A stretch of DNA of 64,000 bases from Mucidula mucida. Lineage: Eukaryota; Basidiomycota; Agaricomycetes; Agaricales; Physalacriaceae. The stretch is taken from NCBI GenBank assembly GCA_015501055.1, contig JADNYV010000009.1, forward strand, positions 62,001-126,000, given 5' to 3'. Below the pieces are notes generated by a model. The model made no database searches. It saw only the letters and a program-made list of their open reading frames with translations, and was not told the origin of the DNA. Of this stretch, positions 34,068-44,779 are shown piece after piece. The position numbers and the translations under genes were made by a program. The stretch's first letter is position 1. Each line of letters begins with the position of its first letter.

Positions 34068-35779
34068 TTACGTCGCCGTTTTATTAGAGAACGATTGTAC
34101 AACTGAATTGATCACAGTCAACTGCGACGAGGACAGCGTCGAGTTCCGCAAATTGCTTTCAAAGCTGGTGATTTTGTCGGCGTCGCATTGCCTAAAAGGC
34201 GTGACGCCTGTAATTTCAACGTGCACCCGACGGAATGCGCGCTTCTTGACTCCACTCGCCAAATGCTTTACCAGTTTGGTGTCGGCGTCACTGCTCGAGC
34301 TCCGGAGTGCCATGTTGAAGATCTTCAGCTTCAGGAGACGCAGACGGGGAGAGGCCTGAGGAGTCGTAGTGATATATGTAACGAGAAAGGTGCACAGGTC
34401 CACCGCCCATGGAGAGGCCATCTCGAAGGTCAGCGTTTCAACGGAGGTGAGGGCGCGGAGGATGGTTGTGAAACAGATTGCCGACGTATTTCTAAGTTTA
34501 GCGTCAACCCTTTTGAGCTGAGGGTTTGCCGACCGGCGGCAAAAGTCGGCCACGACAACTGCCGACTCCTCAAGACTAATCTGGGGAAGCGAAAGATGTC
34601 TGAGAGCTGGACATTGAAGATGGGAAAGAACGGCGGGTTGAACCAGCTCTAGCACGCGGACTTGGTGTTGTAACATGGGTGTATCAGAAAGTAGTCCGAG
34701 CGTTACGTTGTCCGCGTTATCCTGCATAGACAGCGCGTACGATTCAATGAAGGTCTGTAAACGCGGGCAAGCCTCCAGCAGCCGATAGCACCCCGGATGA
34801 CTCGAGTCGTCGCGTACTGACAGAGCGTATGACAATACTTTCAGATATGTGAGTTGGGACCAAGGGAACACAATCGCCGAGGGGTTGCTGAAAATCAAGG
34901 AGAATGAGGCGATAGGGGTCTCGAATGTTAAGCGTCGAAGACGACGTGCTTTGGCAAACTTTTGAAGAATGTCTGCCGTGTACGAGGCCACGAGACTCGG
35001 ACCAACTTGTTGGATTGAAAGACTATGCAGGAGTTTAAGGCGGCCTACTCCGAAATCAGGAATGGCAGCGTATAAATCACCACTTCCGAGGAGTTCTACG
35101 TCCTTCCAACGACGCGATTGCTCGATAAGCTCCGCAAATGGTATCTGCGACATATGTTCCTGGGACGCCGCGACCGTAAAGTTCAGCGGTTCGTCTCCTG
35201 ACAAGCTGAGATGCTTGAGGACGTCCAATGAGAGAGCGCGACCTGGGCTGGCGGGCGCTTGGAAGAAAATATCCTACTGTACTGTTTGATTTCGAAAGAA
35301 GACCATAAGCACGGAAGAGATAAAGCGATGTTTCTCCAGTACTGACAAACAGTCAAGAGGTTTCGTGGTGCCGTTGTCGAACAGGCCGGTAAGGCAACGA
35401 GTTCATCGCCAACGACCAAGCTGAAGATTTTGGAGACAATCTCAGGGGGGAGGGAGTGGACCGGGGGGAAGATGGCGACGTGGGCATCTCGGAAGGCTTG
35501 AGTAGTAGCACGAATTTCCTGCACTGAGTGTAACTCTGCTGCCAAGACCCCGATCTTGGCATCTAGTTTATAAAGTTCCTTGTCGATGACGGTAGCGATG
35601 AAAGACTTCAGCTCAGCTCGCAATAGTGCGTCTTCGGGAGTTCCTGTGAAAGCAACCGTTTGTCCAAGATACATGGCGTAAGGCGTGCTCAAGCCGGATA
35701 TGATAGGAATTGTACGCGGCAATTTTCTTTCGAAAGCGTGCCAACCGCCGGGCATAGAAGGAGGTATGTCGAGTTGCAT
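34068..35779 (-). CDS. F-box protein with leucine-rich repeats (apparent frameshift)
   Basis: The N-terminal part has the same plan as the 23.1 and 38.4 kb genes: LLRAELKSFIATVIDKELYK, a short coiled coil, then the F-box core VHSLPPEIVSKIFSLVVGD and LLTVCQYWRNIALSLPCLW. Downstream frames contain leucine-rich segments such as LDVLKHLSLSG, CPRLQTFIESYAL and CPALRHLSLPQISL. The two halves are in different frames. A single extra T in the TTTT run near 35262 would join ...YSRIF to FQAPASPGRALSLDVLKHL directly. Otherwise an unusually short intron of about 35 nt would be needed. Start chosen at MQLDIPPSMPGG (35779); an upstream ATG at 35827 is possible. It probably acts as an SCF substrate adaptor; target unknown. 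Confidence 0.7.
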
Positions 35780-36379
35780 CACGGCAAGGTGTAGTATTCG
35801 ATAGGAACTAAAGCTTGAGAATATCAATGACGGAGGAAAGCAACATTAACTGAGTGGCCATACCTTTGGTTAGAGCGCTGGAGAAGCGGTCCGGAATCGC
35901 TTCCATCCTAGCTGTATATATAGCATTTCGGTGGAGGTCAAAGTGCTTGGTCAAAGCGCGTCAAAGTGACGACGCGCCCTCTGCCCACATCGCATTGACC
36001 AGTCAAATGGAAGACCAATATCATTGTATCCGAGTCCAAAGGTCTACCCCTGATGGAAAGCGGTCTATAGGATGGCAAAGGCTGGGCCGCCCAGCTGGAC
36101 GAACGCTAAGAACAAAAATCAGGTAGCAAGGACAAAAGAAAATCCCTTGATTTGATCAAGACAATTGAATCCAATTGATTCGCATATGGCATCCATATAA
36201 CCGTAGGGACCAAGCGAAGATTCATAATGACTGTAACATGTTGGGATGGTTACAGGATGGTTAATCCCTGGAAAGGCAGTTCGAATCCGGTCCGTGTTCC
36301 GCAGGTTGCCATACCGCATTTAAACAATGCTATCAGAAGAATTCACACACGTTAACACTCATCTGCCACGTCCTCAACA
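35780..36379. promoter_or_regulatory. Divergent F-box intergenic region
   Basis: About 600 bases separate two divergently transcribed F-box type genes and presumably contain both promoters. A tatatatag sequence lies near 35914, about 135 bases from the minus-strand start. No tRNA is present despite a ttcgaatcc string at 36281. Confidence 0.35.
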
Positions 36380-37969
36380 ATGAGTGCAGTCAAGTCCACT
36401 GGAATCCCCGCCCTTCTCACACTTCCAGTCGAGCTTACCAATGAGATTATCCGAGATGTAATTGCACCTTCATCTACTCACATTGAAGTACTTATTTCCT
36501 CATCATGACCTTCAGCTCGAGAATGCAGACCTAAAACAGCTTCGCCTTACGTGCAAAGTCTTGTCCAAGGACTGTATCGTCTCTGGAAGACTCTTCCACA
36601 CGCTCTACGTTGATCTATATCAGAGCGACTCGAACACGAGTCGTTTTACTGCCTCGCTGTCCTTCTGCGCTGCGGTCAAATCTAAGAGAACCGTCATTTC
36701 ACCATACGTGAAACGTCTCGTCCTAACGGGAGAAGAAATGTCTGACTTTCGGCTCCCTTCCAAAGTCACTCGCGCGCTGCAAAAGGTCAAAGCGCTGTTT
36801 TTGGATAAGGAACGTCTTGTGAAGACCTTGGTTTCAGTACTCCCACGCCTTACTGGACTCGAAAGCTTGGAGTAGGTTCATTCAATTAAATAGTTTCGAG
36901 GCGTCTGATATAATACCTGCAGTTTGCGACGTTTTCCCCAATCAAACCTAATCACGGCACCACTTGTGTCTAGCTTAACAAGTAGGCAGTCAATCTCAGA
37001 TGTGACGATAAGCGACAGCGGCGCATTTTTTCCCGGCACAGGCGAATCCCCGTTTCTGCCGCCCTTTCGGAATCTCAAGTCTTTCGCAACTTACGAAACC
37101 CTGCACGAAGCGCATTTGACTTTTATATTTCGACAGAGCCCTCGCACGCTTACACGTTTGTCCTTCGCAGGTTGCACAGGCGTACTGTCGGCCAACATTT
37201 TCCGGCTTTGGCAAAGCTCACCCCTTCGTTCCATCTCCACATACTACGACTTGCCTCCGAGTGTTTGGAAAGCTTTGGCCTCTACTGGAATAGGGCTGGA
37301 GCATATCTGTGTCCTCCACCCCATTATACATACCACAGTACTAGAATATCTTGATTCCTATTGTGGGCTATGCTCCTTGTCACTCCGGGTGGCCTGCGCG
37401 GAAGCCTACACGCTGCAGAACTTTTTTACAAAGACGACGGCGAAACACAGAAATCTCACATCAATTGACATATCATCGCTCGCTCCTTTCTCTTGGGTAG
37501 TATGCAATGCCGAGGCTCTATTAGCACTCGGCCAATGTACGCGACTCAAGCGCCTCCGCGTGGACATCGATCATGAGCAGTCACCGAATACTGTTGTGCG
37601 TGTTTCCTTCCGCGACTGTCCATAGATATAATCTGGTTACTGATATACTTGTAGGAAGTGTTTCTTGACCTCCTTCCGTCGTGGCATAGCCTTTCCGAGG
37701 TGAAATTCCACACTGGAGATCATATCTATAGTACCCACCCTCCAAAGAAATCGGCCGCAGTGGTCGAAACTCTTCTGGCCTTCCGGACTTTCCGCTATAC
37801 GTACGCAATGCAGATGCTTACCATCCTGCACTGCTTCATTTGGAAGATCACGCCCAAAGTGTTTTCGGACGGCTCGTACGGGTTTTCGGCTCGTGTTTCT
37901 TGTGCCAACCATCCCCGGGATGGCGAACCATACAAGGGATTGGCAGACAAATTCCTCCTCACATGCTAG
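36380..37969 (+). CDS. F-box protein of a different subfamily
   Basis: Exons 36380-36457, 36516-36871, 36923-37595 and 37655-37969 join in frame. The very N-terminus is the F-box itself (LLTLPVELTNEIIRD, then LENADLKQLRLTCKVLS), interrupted by the first intron. The rest resembles leucine-rich repeat-like segments, for example VKRLVLTGEEMSDFRLPS, LPRLTGLESLD and RTLTRLSFAGCTGVLSANIF. Unlike its neighbours it lacks the coiled coil before the F-box, so it belongs to the group of F-box genes that start directly with the domain. The chain of about 470 residues is intact. Substrate unknown. Confidence 0.72.
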
Positions 37970-38417
37970 CGGAGAAATGTTTCAACACTGCCGTTGCGAG
38001 TCGTGTTTATCATCGGTGTAGACAATAAACGACTCGCCCAGATTGTCTGTATCATCCTTAACGCAGCGTTGACCTGCGCGTTGGCTTCGGATGACTGCGC
38101 GATATCAATATCGGTTGGTGTAATTCACACCCGAGTCAAGTCGAAGTCAAACGTCCCAGACTGATTTGGAGCGAGGTGACAGTGGTTCCAAGGCGGCCTG
38201 GGCCACATTCAAGGGATGAAAAGAATTGACGACGGTGATGGGTTGTCCAGAACAGTGTGGCTCGCGTGGTAATTGCCCAATATTATGATGCATTTCATAG
38301 GAAGGAGCTTGGACATGTTACATTCATTTCTCGTGTGTAAGAAGACCACGAAACGTACGAGCTGATTTTCAACAGGACACGTCAAAGACGTGCACGCTTC
38401 GGACAAACACAGCCCAC
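37970..38417. other. Convergent intergenic region
   Basis: About 450 bases between the ends of two F-box genes on opposite strands. No feature is recognised. Confidence 0.4.
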
Positions 38418-40190
38418 CTATTTCAACACTCTCAGCTTCGTCATGACTGTTATGTCCAGCCCGGGAACGTCTGCCTCGCGGAAAACCGAGAGGAACATAC
38501 TCAAATGGCTGTTCGGACCACCGTCATAAATGGGAGCTTCCTGTACGCCACTCGGACCCTTGCTCTGGGCGTTGGTGTACAGCTGAAGGGAAAATTGGTC
38601 GAGCTTCGAGTTCTGCGCCCTGGTGAATACATGCTGCAAGAGTTCCACAGCACTTTGCTTGGATAGTGTCGCAGATTGCAGGTTGAGTCTTAGATCGATG
38701 GATTGGAGCAAAGGGACAACCTGGAGTTCTGTGGCAAGATACTGCAACACGCTAAGAAGGAGCCACATTGAGCACTGCGCCTCGATAGTCAACTTTTGTA
38801 GAGAGGGAATTGCAGGAAAGAGGGACGTTATATGAGCTCTCACTTGGTTGGGAACTCGAACACGGACCCGCTCAAGCGACTGAGGAGAGGACCGGTTGAT
38901 AAAATCGACAACCCGATCAACAGATTCAGTTGATTCCAAGGCTGGCAGAATCAGCCGATTGAGCAGAGGACATTGAAGACGGAATAGAATGTCAATCCCC
39001 GACAGACGTAGATAATGCAGACGAGGGAGAAGTATGGTGGGCTCCGACTCGATTAAAGAGCTCTGAATGCCCTCAAAGCCGATGCCGTTGACTTCGTGAT
39101 AGTACTTCAACTGCGTCGGATAGGTTGCGATGAAGCGGTATGATAGTAAAACACGTGATGCTTGCCAGTCGAGGTAAAGATAGCTAAGAGAGCGAAAGTT
39201 GTTCAGTACCATCGGACGAGATGGCACAGTGATCCAGAGAGAGTTCAGTTCAGGGGCACTCTCAAACGGTGCAAGCGCGGTGGGATCATAGTCATGGGCC
39301 AAGATATTGGTATCCCAAATCTCCTTCAGACTAAGATGTTCGAGACCATCTAAATCACCCACCCCAACCCGCGGCAGGCACGAAAACACTCGACCAATAT
39401 TGTAGAACGTTACACGGCGCCAGCGGGCTGCATTGGCGAAAAGCTCCTTCAGCGACGGTGGAAGGGCGACACTCGCGTTTGCAGACGACACTGGAGAGGG
39501 GAAATGGAAGAGTTGTAGATTGACACAGAAATCGAGCTTCTGCGAGCCCGATAAACGCAAAGTTTCTGTTAAGCGGACATCAAAGGCAGGGCTTATGGAA
39601 AGCTCCCGTGTGTCTGTCTTCACACTGGTGGGATCGTCTGGTGCCGCAGAGATATCAAAGCAACACCACAAGCGCTTTTCGGACTCGGCGGTACGGCGCC
39701 AGTATTTACAAACACTTCTGAGGACCGACGGGGCGGGAATTGCTGGACCTCTTAACGATGTCAAGTCGCAGCCGACGACCATTTTGAAAACTTTGGTCAA
39801 GACTTCGGATGGTAGAGTATGTATTGGGGGAAGGATGGAGACGTGGAGATCACGGAAGGTCTTTGCGGCAGCGAGCTCTTGCTCCGCAGCCATCAAGTCT
39901 GCTCGAAGACCGTCTACCCTCCGCTCGCACTCAGCAATTTCTTCATCGACGACGCCTATGAAACCCGCCAATTCATCCTTCAACGTCAAGTCCTCCGGTT
40001 GTGTTGAAAAGGACACCGTTGTGCCGAAAAGATGGGCATATGGCGAAGGCTTATGAATAGTTTGGGAACGGAAGGAGTCTGATCTCATGATGTTGGGTGT
40101 AGCAATGTCGGAAACAACAGTCATGGCGAGAAGCACAGAAGAAACATAAACGTGGGAGTGATCGCCGTTCAAGGTGACAGGGATAGACAT
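38418..40190 (-). CDS. F-box protein, intact single-exon member
   Basis: An uninterrupted frame of up to 590 codons. Architecture: LTLKDELAGFIGVVDEEIAE, coiled coil RVDGLRADLMAAEQELAAAK, F-box core IHTLPSEVLTKVFKMVVGCD with LRSVCKYWRRTAESEKRLW, then leucine-rich repeats (LNSLWITVPSRPMVLNNFRS; LPRLHYLRLSGIDILFRL; LQKLTIEAQ) to the end. It is the intact paralog of the broken 23.1 kb gene. The first ATG (40190) lies only 7 bases after the stop codon of the CHAT gene on the same strand. The next in-frame ATG (40124), which matches the paralog's TMTDAP/MTVVSD region better, may be the real start. Likely an SCF ligase adaptor. Confidence 0.82.
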   Translation of the reverse strand: MSIPVTLNGDHSHVYVSSVLLAMTVVSDIATPNIMRSDSFRSQTIHKPSPYAHLFGTTVSFSTQPEDLTLKDELAGFIGVVDEEIAECERRVDGLRADLMAAEQELAAAKTFRDLHVSILPPIHTLPSEVLTKVFKMVVGCDLTSLRGPAIPAPSVLRSVCKYWRRTAESEKRLWCCFDISAAPDDPTSVKTDTRELSISPAFDVRLTETLRLSGSQKLDFCVNLQLFHFPSPVSSANASVALPPSLKELFANAARWRRVTFYNIGRVFSCLPRVGVGDLDGLEHLSLKEIWDTNILAHDYDPTALAPFESAPELNSLWITVPSRPMVLNNFRSLSYLYLDWQASRVLLSYRFIATYPTQLKYYHEVNGIGFEGIQSSLIESEPTILLPRLHYLRLSGIDILFRLQCPLLNRLILPALESTESVDRVVDFINRSSPQSLERVRVRVPNQVRAHITSLFPAIPSLQKLTIEAQCSMWLLLSVLQYLATELQVVPLLQSIDLRLNLQSATLSKQSAVELLQHVFTRAQNSKLDQFSLQLYTNAQSKGPSGVQEAPIYDGGPNSHLSMFLSVFREADVPGLDITVMTKLRVLK

Positions 40191-40197
40191 ATCACAA

Positions 40198-43100
40198 CTA
40201 GGCCCCGATATGAATATACGGCACCCAAGTCCAAAACTTATCCTCCCCCACCCGCTCTCTCAGCCCCTCAACAGCCACATGCAACGCTACCGCCGACTCC
40301 CTATAATCCGGGCCCTCCGCCCTCTTCTCCTCCCTCAACAAATACCCATACACACTATCCGCCACCATCGGCGCGTGCCGGTCCTCAATAGCCCACATCG
40401 TCGCAATCACACTGCGATATCCCGCGAGCAGCATACCCGCCGCGAGATGCGCCGACTCTGACGGAAGCTCGTCGTAATCTGACGCCGTCTGGCACGCGGA
40501 GAGAAACGCCAGCTCCGCTCCGGGAAGGTCGAGCGTTGCGATCGTAGACAGCGAAAGTCGACCCCCGCCGGGGAGAAGCAGTGCGCTGTCGTTTGCGCTC
40601 CGCGTGTGGTGGACGCCGTGGCACGCAAAGTGCGCCCACCGCGCTGACTTCATCTCCGCCACGACACGGTCGAGGGTAGCGTCGCGCCCTGTGAGAGGTG
40701 TGAACTCCAGTCCAGCAGCAGTGACACGCGTGCCGATGCATTGGACTTCTTCCTTGGTTCCGGGAATGGGTATCTGGCCGTCAGCAGATGAACATTCAAC
40801 AGCGAGGACTTTGATGTTACGAGAATGCGGTGCTGACGACGTGTGTCGAATGATGGAATCGAGAGTCGGGATATAAGATGAAATCACAAAGTCAAAGATC
40901 CGATGCCCCGTTTCTGCTTTACTGTAATCTCCAGCAGCATGAAGAGGCAGCAAGGCAAGTGGGCCCGTAGGGTACCACTGTACGCGTGTTTGTGGTTTTC
41001 CCGGAACGAACTAGCATTGATTAAGATTACGACGAGCAAGAACGAATTAGACACTTACATTCTGAAAGCCCGGGTTACGATCCATGAGGACTTTGATGAT
41101 AGGTTGAACGATCTTATACCAAAGCTCTTTGAGGATATGTTTGAAGACCGTCGCATGGTCTACATCTTCAAGATCGCCTCGGAAGGGGGCAAGTACAGCC
41201 TGCCGTGAGAATCCTGAGCCCTCTTGAGCGATGTATACAAAAGCTGTCCGCATAAACTCGACTTCCTTGAATGAGATTGTAGGAAGAGGAATATGTACGA
41301 TGCCCTCATCACCGGGAGACAAAATGAGAGCATTCGAGCCGCTTAAATCGAGACTGATAATCACAACAGTCTCAATCGCATGAAAAAGGTGCGCAAAGTC
41401 CTTCGGACGAAGAAACTTCTCAAAGCCGGGCAACTTCCGAGCAGCCGAAACTCCCGCCTCCCATTCGCGAATGAGTTCTCGATGACTTTGACCAACGAAG
41501 ACCTTGTGCGCCTTTCCCTCCTCTGTGACCCAAGAGTGCTCCAGAGTACTCGAAACGACGAGTTTCTGTGCGATGTCCTCAAGGGTTTTCGAGAGATCGG
41601 GGTCCGCCTGCTTCAACTCATCCAAGGGGACACGAAACTGTAGCAACTGGTCCCATACAATCGAACGCCCCTGCTCTAGCCACTCAATCGCAGTAGGATA
41701 TTCACCAGCTTTGATAGCAAACGCCGCTGCAACGCTTGGCAGATTCCCGATAGTATGCCACACAGACCCGATTCTGTCCGTCTTGGCCACCTCAGTAAAC
41801 GGAACCGCGGATTTATAGTACGGTGTTCTGATGAGGTTGTGCTGCGCTTCTATCGTCCTGCCCATCCACACCATGTCCGGCAAGATAGACATGGCAGTCT
41901 TGAATGCTGCCATTCGCACAGCAGTTGAATCATCGCCTGTTAATTCCTCCGCATACTCTGCCCAAAGACTAGCAGCGGAAAATCTGTGACGGTCAAGATG
42001 AGAGCGGGACTGGGTGACGTCAGAAAGAGTCGATAGAGCAGACTGAAGGTCTTGGATGTCCCTGCCGAAATGAATATATCGGTTGTAGAAAGCTTCGCCA
42101 AGCGTCAAACGAGCCATCGTGGTGCTGGGTGACGCACAGGATAGTACGGCTATGCTCTCCTCCAATTCTTCCTTGTTTGTTCCAAAAATTCCGAACCGCG
42201 TCAACAGGGCTATACCGAGGCCGAGTAAGACGGGATCTGGGTCGTAATTGGGAAAGGAATGAAGCAAGTCCTTGAAAGTATCAATGGCCCTTTGGAGGTC
42301 TACTTCGGTCTGCGGATGAAGTTGTTCTCTGACCACTCTTTGGAACTTGTGCGCATCGGCAGCCGGGTTCTGGTATTCATCGTAGGTCTCATGAGAGGAC
42401 CGCATGGTGAGTAGATGAGCGAGATGAAACTTGTTCTCGGGAACGGTAGGATGATCGCTGGGGACAATTTCAAGAAGTGCCTCAATGCATGATATAGCCT
42501 GCTCCAATGTATCGGGATCCTTGCTTGCCTCGAAGCGCAAAGCTAGCACGCTCACGCGGAGGTGCAAGCATAAGATACGTAGTGGACTGCCCGGCGAGAC
42601 CAACAACAAGGCTTCTTCCACGCATTGCATCGCCCGGTCCAAATCATGCATGGTTCTGTGTTTCAAGAACCGGTCAATGAGGCCATCTGCGAATGTCCTT
42701 AACATTTCGGGCAGCTGCTCGGGCGACTCCCACCAAGGAACCTGGAGTTCTATAGCCTTGCTCATGGCCGCAAGCGCCAGGTCAAGATCGGCCATATTGT
42801 CCAACAACATGAAACGAGAGTGATACGCCAAGTACAATTGCCGATAGAGGGAGAACTGGTCGAGGACGAAGTCGCTAGCATATGCTCCCAGTCGAAGCTT
42901 CTCCGCTGCTTCAAGGAGAATGATACCCTGCTCCAATAGGGTTTTGTCGTGGGATTGGTGGTAGCGATCGCGAAGGGTCGCACCTAATGACTGTATGCGG
43001 AGAGCCTTTGTTGGGTCGGTATCGGGCAAGTACTTCAGTCCGAGCCCAACACCGTACTGAGCGTGGCTGGCAGTATTGGCGAAGCCCACAGCAACTGCGA

Positions 43101-43930
43101 AATCTTGATACAACGCGCGCGAGTGCATGTACATTCGACGGTGATACGTGGCTCGAAAGGTATCGTTGAAAAGGCTACCGTAGATGGAAAGAACGATCGT
43201 TGGGCACATAGCACAACAAGTCATAGACAGGCACCTATCACGAAGTTTGATGAACTGTCCAGGGGAGATGACCAGGACTACGGATATGCTCCCGTATAGG
43301 AGCCTTTTGAGTTCCTCGGAACGCTCTTTGAATTCGGTATCCTCAACTTTCTCTGCACAGACTTTTCAATAAAGGAAACATGCTGGACAGAATTAACGTA
43401 CCCGCACACATTTCAAAAAGAATTAAATGTTGTAGATTCCCGTCAGCGAGGTGAGGCGCATAGGCAAGCGAAAACGAGGTCGCCTTACAAGTCAACAGCA
43501 TAGGCGGTAAGTGTTCGAACTCGGCAACCATCACCACAGTATGGGAGTATTCTCGAAGAAGATGAGAAACGAGCGGGGAATGAATTAACTGGTTTCTTAC
43601 CTGCTGTGCCACCGGCGGGTCCAGAAACATCGCAAAGCACTTCCGCGAGGTCGACATAGACGGATCCGATTTCTTCTTCATCATCGTTGCCATCCATTTG
43701 GAGAATAGCAATGACGAGGATATCGATTGCCAGTCTAAGACGATAAGAATCAATAGGGCATCACAACGAACAAACAGTACCGACACGGTAATCTGTGTGT
43801 TCATTTGGGAGAAGACGTTTTCGGTGTGCACCAATGGGACGGATTCCAGTCCCCGTTCATCATTATGCATAAACGCCAAGCTCAGTTTCAACGACCGAGC
43901 CTCTTTTCCATCTTGGGCAGATAAAACGAA
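40198..43930 (-). CDS. TPR-CHAT domain protein
   Basis: A large protein with tetratricopeptide-like repeats followed by a CHAT (caspase HetF associated with TPRs) peptidase-like domain. The main exon 41059-43224 and its upstream extension carry helical repeats (ADLDLALAAMSKAIEL; HDLDRAMQCVEEALLLV; DTLEQAISCIEALLEIV). The last exon 40198-40977 carries the CHAT domain: QWYPTGPLALLPLHAAG-like entry, catalytic-type histidine in WAHFACHGVHH and cysteine in LAFLSACQTASDYDE, then LAAGMLLAGYRSVIATMWAI. Both dyad residues are present, so it may be an active cysteine protease. Upstream exons between about 43270 and 43930 (LKLSLAFMHNDERGLESVPL; VYVDLAEVLCDVSGPAGG) form an unassigned N-terminal domain, and the true start may be near 44087. 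Such proteins are expanded in mushrooms and related to separase/caspase-like immune effectors in other organisms. Confidence 0.85.
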
Positions 43931-44640
43931 GTCTAAAATGGGTCAGTAAGGAAGTGCGAACCACGAAGGGTGGAATCCAACCAGAAAGCGTGATCTTCGA
44001 CCTGGAAGCGCTCGTCAGTTTCTGCTACACCTCAAAAACAAAAAACCGTAACGCACCTAGGATCCATATGGGAGCAAAAAGCGTCATCGAAAGTCGTTAT
44101 GTCCTTTATATAGATAATGCTTGAGGGCCGTAAGCGTACGTTTCGCACATGTCTATCAATAGATAGTTACCTCGATAGTAACCTTGACGTTGCATGACAT
44201 CAAAAAAGTCATACAGCGCACGCGTACAAAGCCGAGTTGGCATTCAAGAGCCTAGATATGCCGGGCAACGATAACAGGGTACCGCGGTATGGTTTGAGTA
44301 GCAAGCGACGTGGCTTGCGCGAAGTCGGTTCCAATTCCTGGGCATTGGACATCACCATATATTCAGTCGAAATATATGCGGGTCACTGGTAGTCCTTGCT
44401 CGTCGTCACTTGCAGCGCGCAGAGGGCAGGGAAATTGGGGGAATTTTGGGCACGGCGCGTCCGTCCTTGGTGGTAAGCGTTTGAGCTGCCAATGGGTTGC
44501 CCAATCGGTGCCAACTTCCTCATCTTATCTTATCTCGCCTCATTTTCGGCCACCAGTCCGCCTTCACGGCGGCAAGCTTCAAGCTTCAGGTTCTATCCTT
44601 TTTGAAACATGCTTCCATGACTCAGCTACCCACTCACCAG
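43931..44640. other. 5' flank of the CHAT gene
   Basis: An ATG at 44087 on the minus strand with a following gtgcgttac donor could be a first exon of the CHAT gene, but the downstream junction does not join cleanly. No other gene is visible. Confidence 0.35.
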
Positions 44641-44649
44641 GCTATTTCA

Positions 44650-44765
44650 GGAGCACTCTCTACGCACTGCGGACTGAAATCGTCGAACACTGTCAACTCG
44701 TCCTAGAATGTCCTCAAAGTGCTGCGCTCGGGGCATATACACCAAGCGCCACATTGAGCCGTGCG
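44650..44765 (+). pseudogene. Remnant of an F-box gene 5' end
   Basis: Roughly 100 bases match, with scattered substitutions, the 5' coding region of the F-box gene at 48804 (the segment encoding CTRCGYSPSSDTVDSSWH and LDVLRSGHMPPS there). Shared strings include cgaacactgtc/cggacactgtc, actcgtcct and ctgcgctcggggcatat. The copy has lost the reading frame and stops within the acyl-CoA dehydrogenase-like remnant that follows. It is seen only as sequence similarity within the window. Confidence 0.65.
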
Positions 44766-44779
44766 GTTACCCGATTGGG

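Noticed and set aside
34068..35830. Two separate genes in the 34-36 kb F-box region
   Set aside because: The two frames form one F-box/LRR architecture when a single base is added in the TTTT run near 35262, and the second frame lacks its own F-box.
36240..36310. tRNA-like B-box string (agttcgaatccg)
   Set aside because: The flanking bases do not form the five-base T stem, and no A box or anticodon arm is found at the right distance.
39433..40056. Long plus-strand frame opposite the 38.4 kb F-box gene
   Set aside because: It is the antisense of a conserved F-box coding region and shows no domain of its own.
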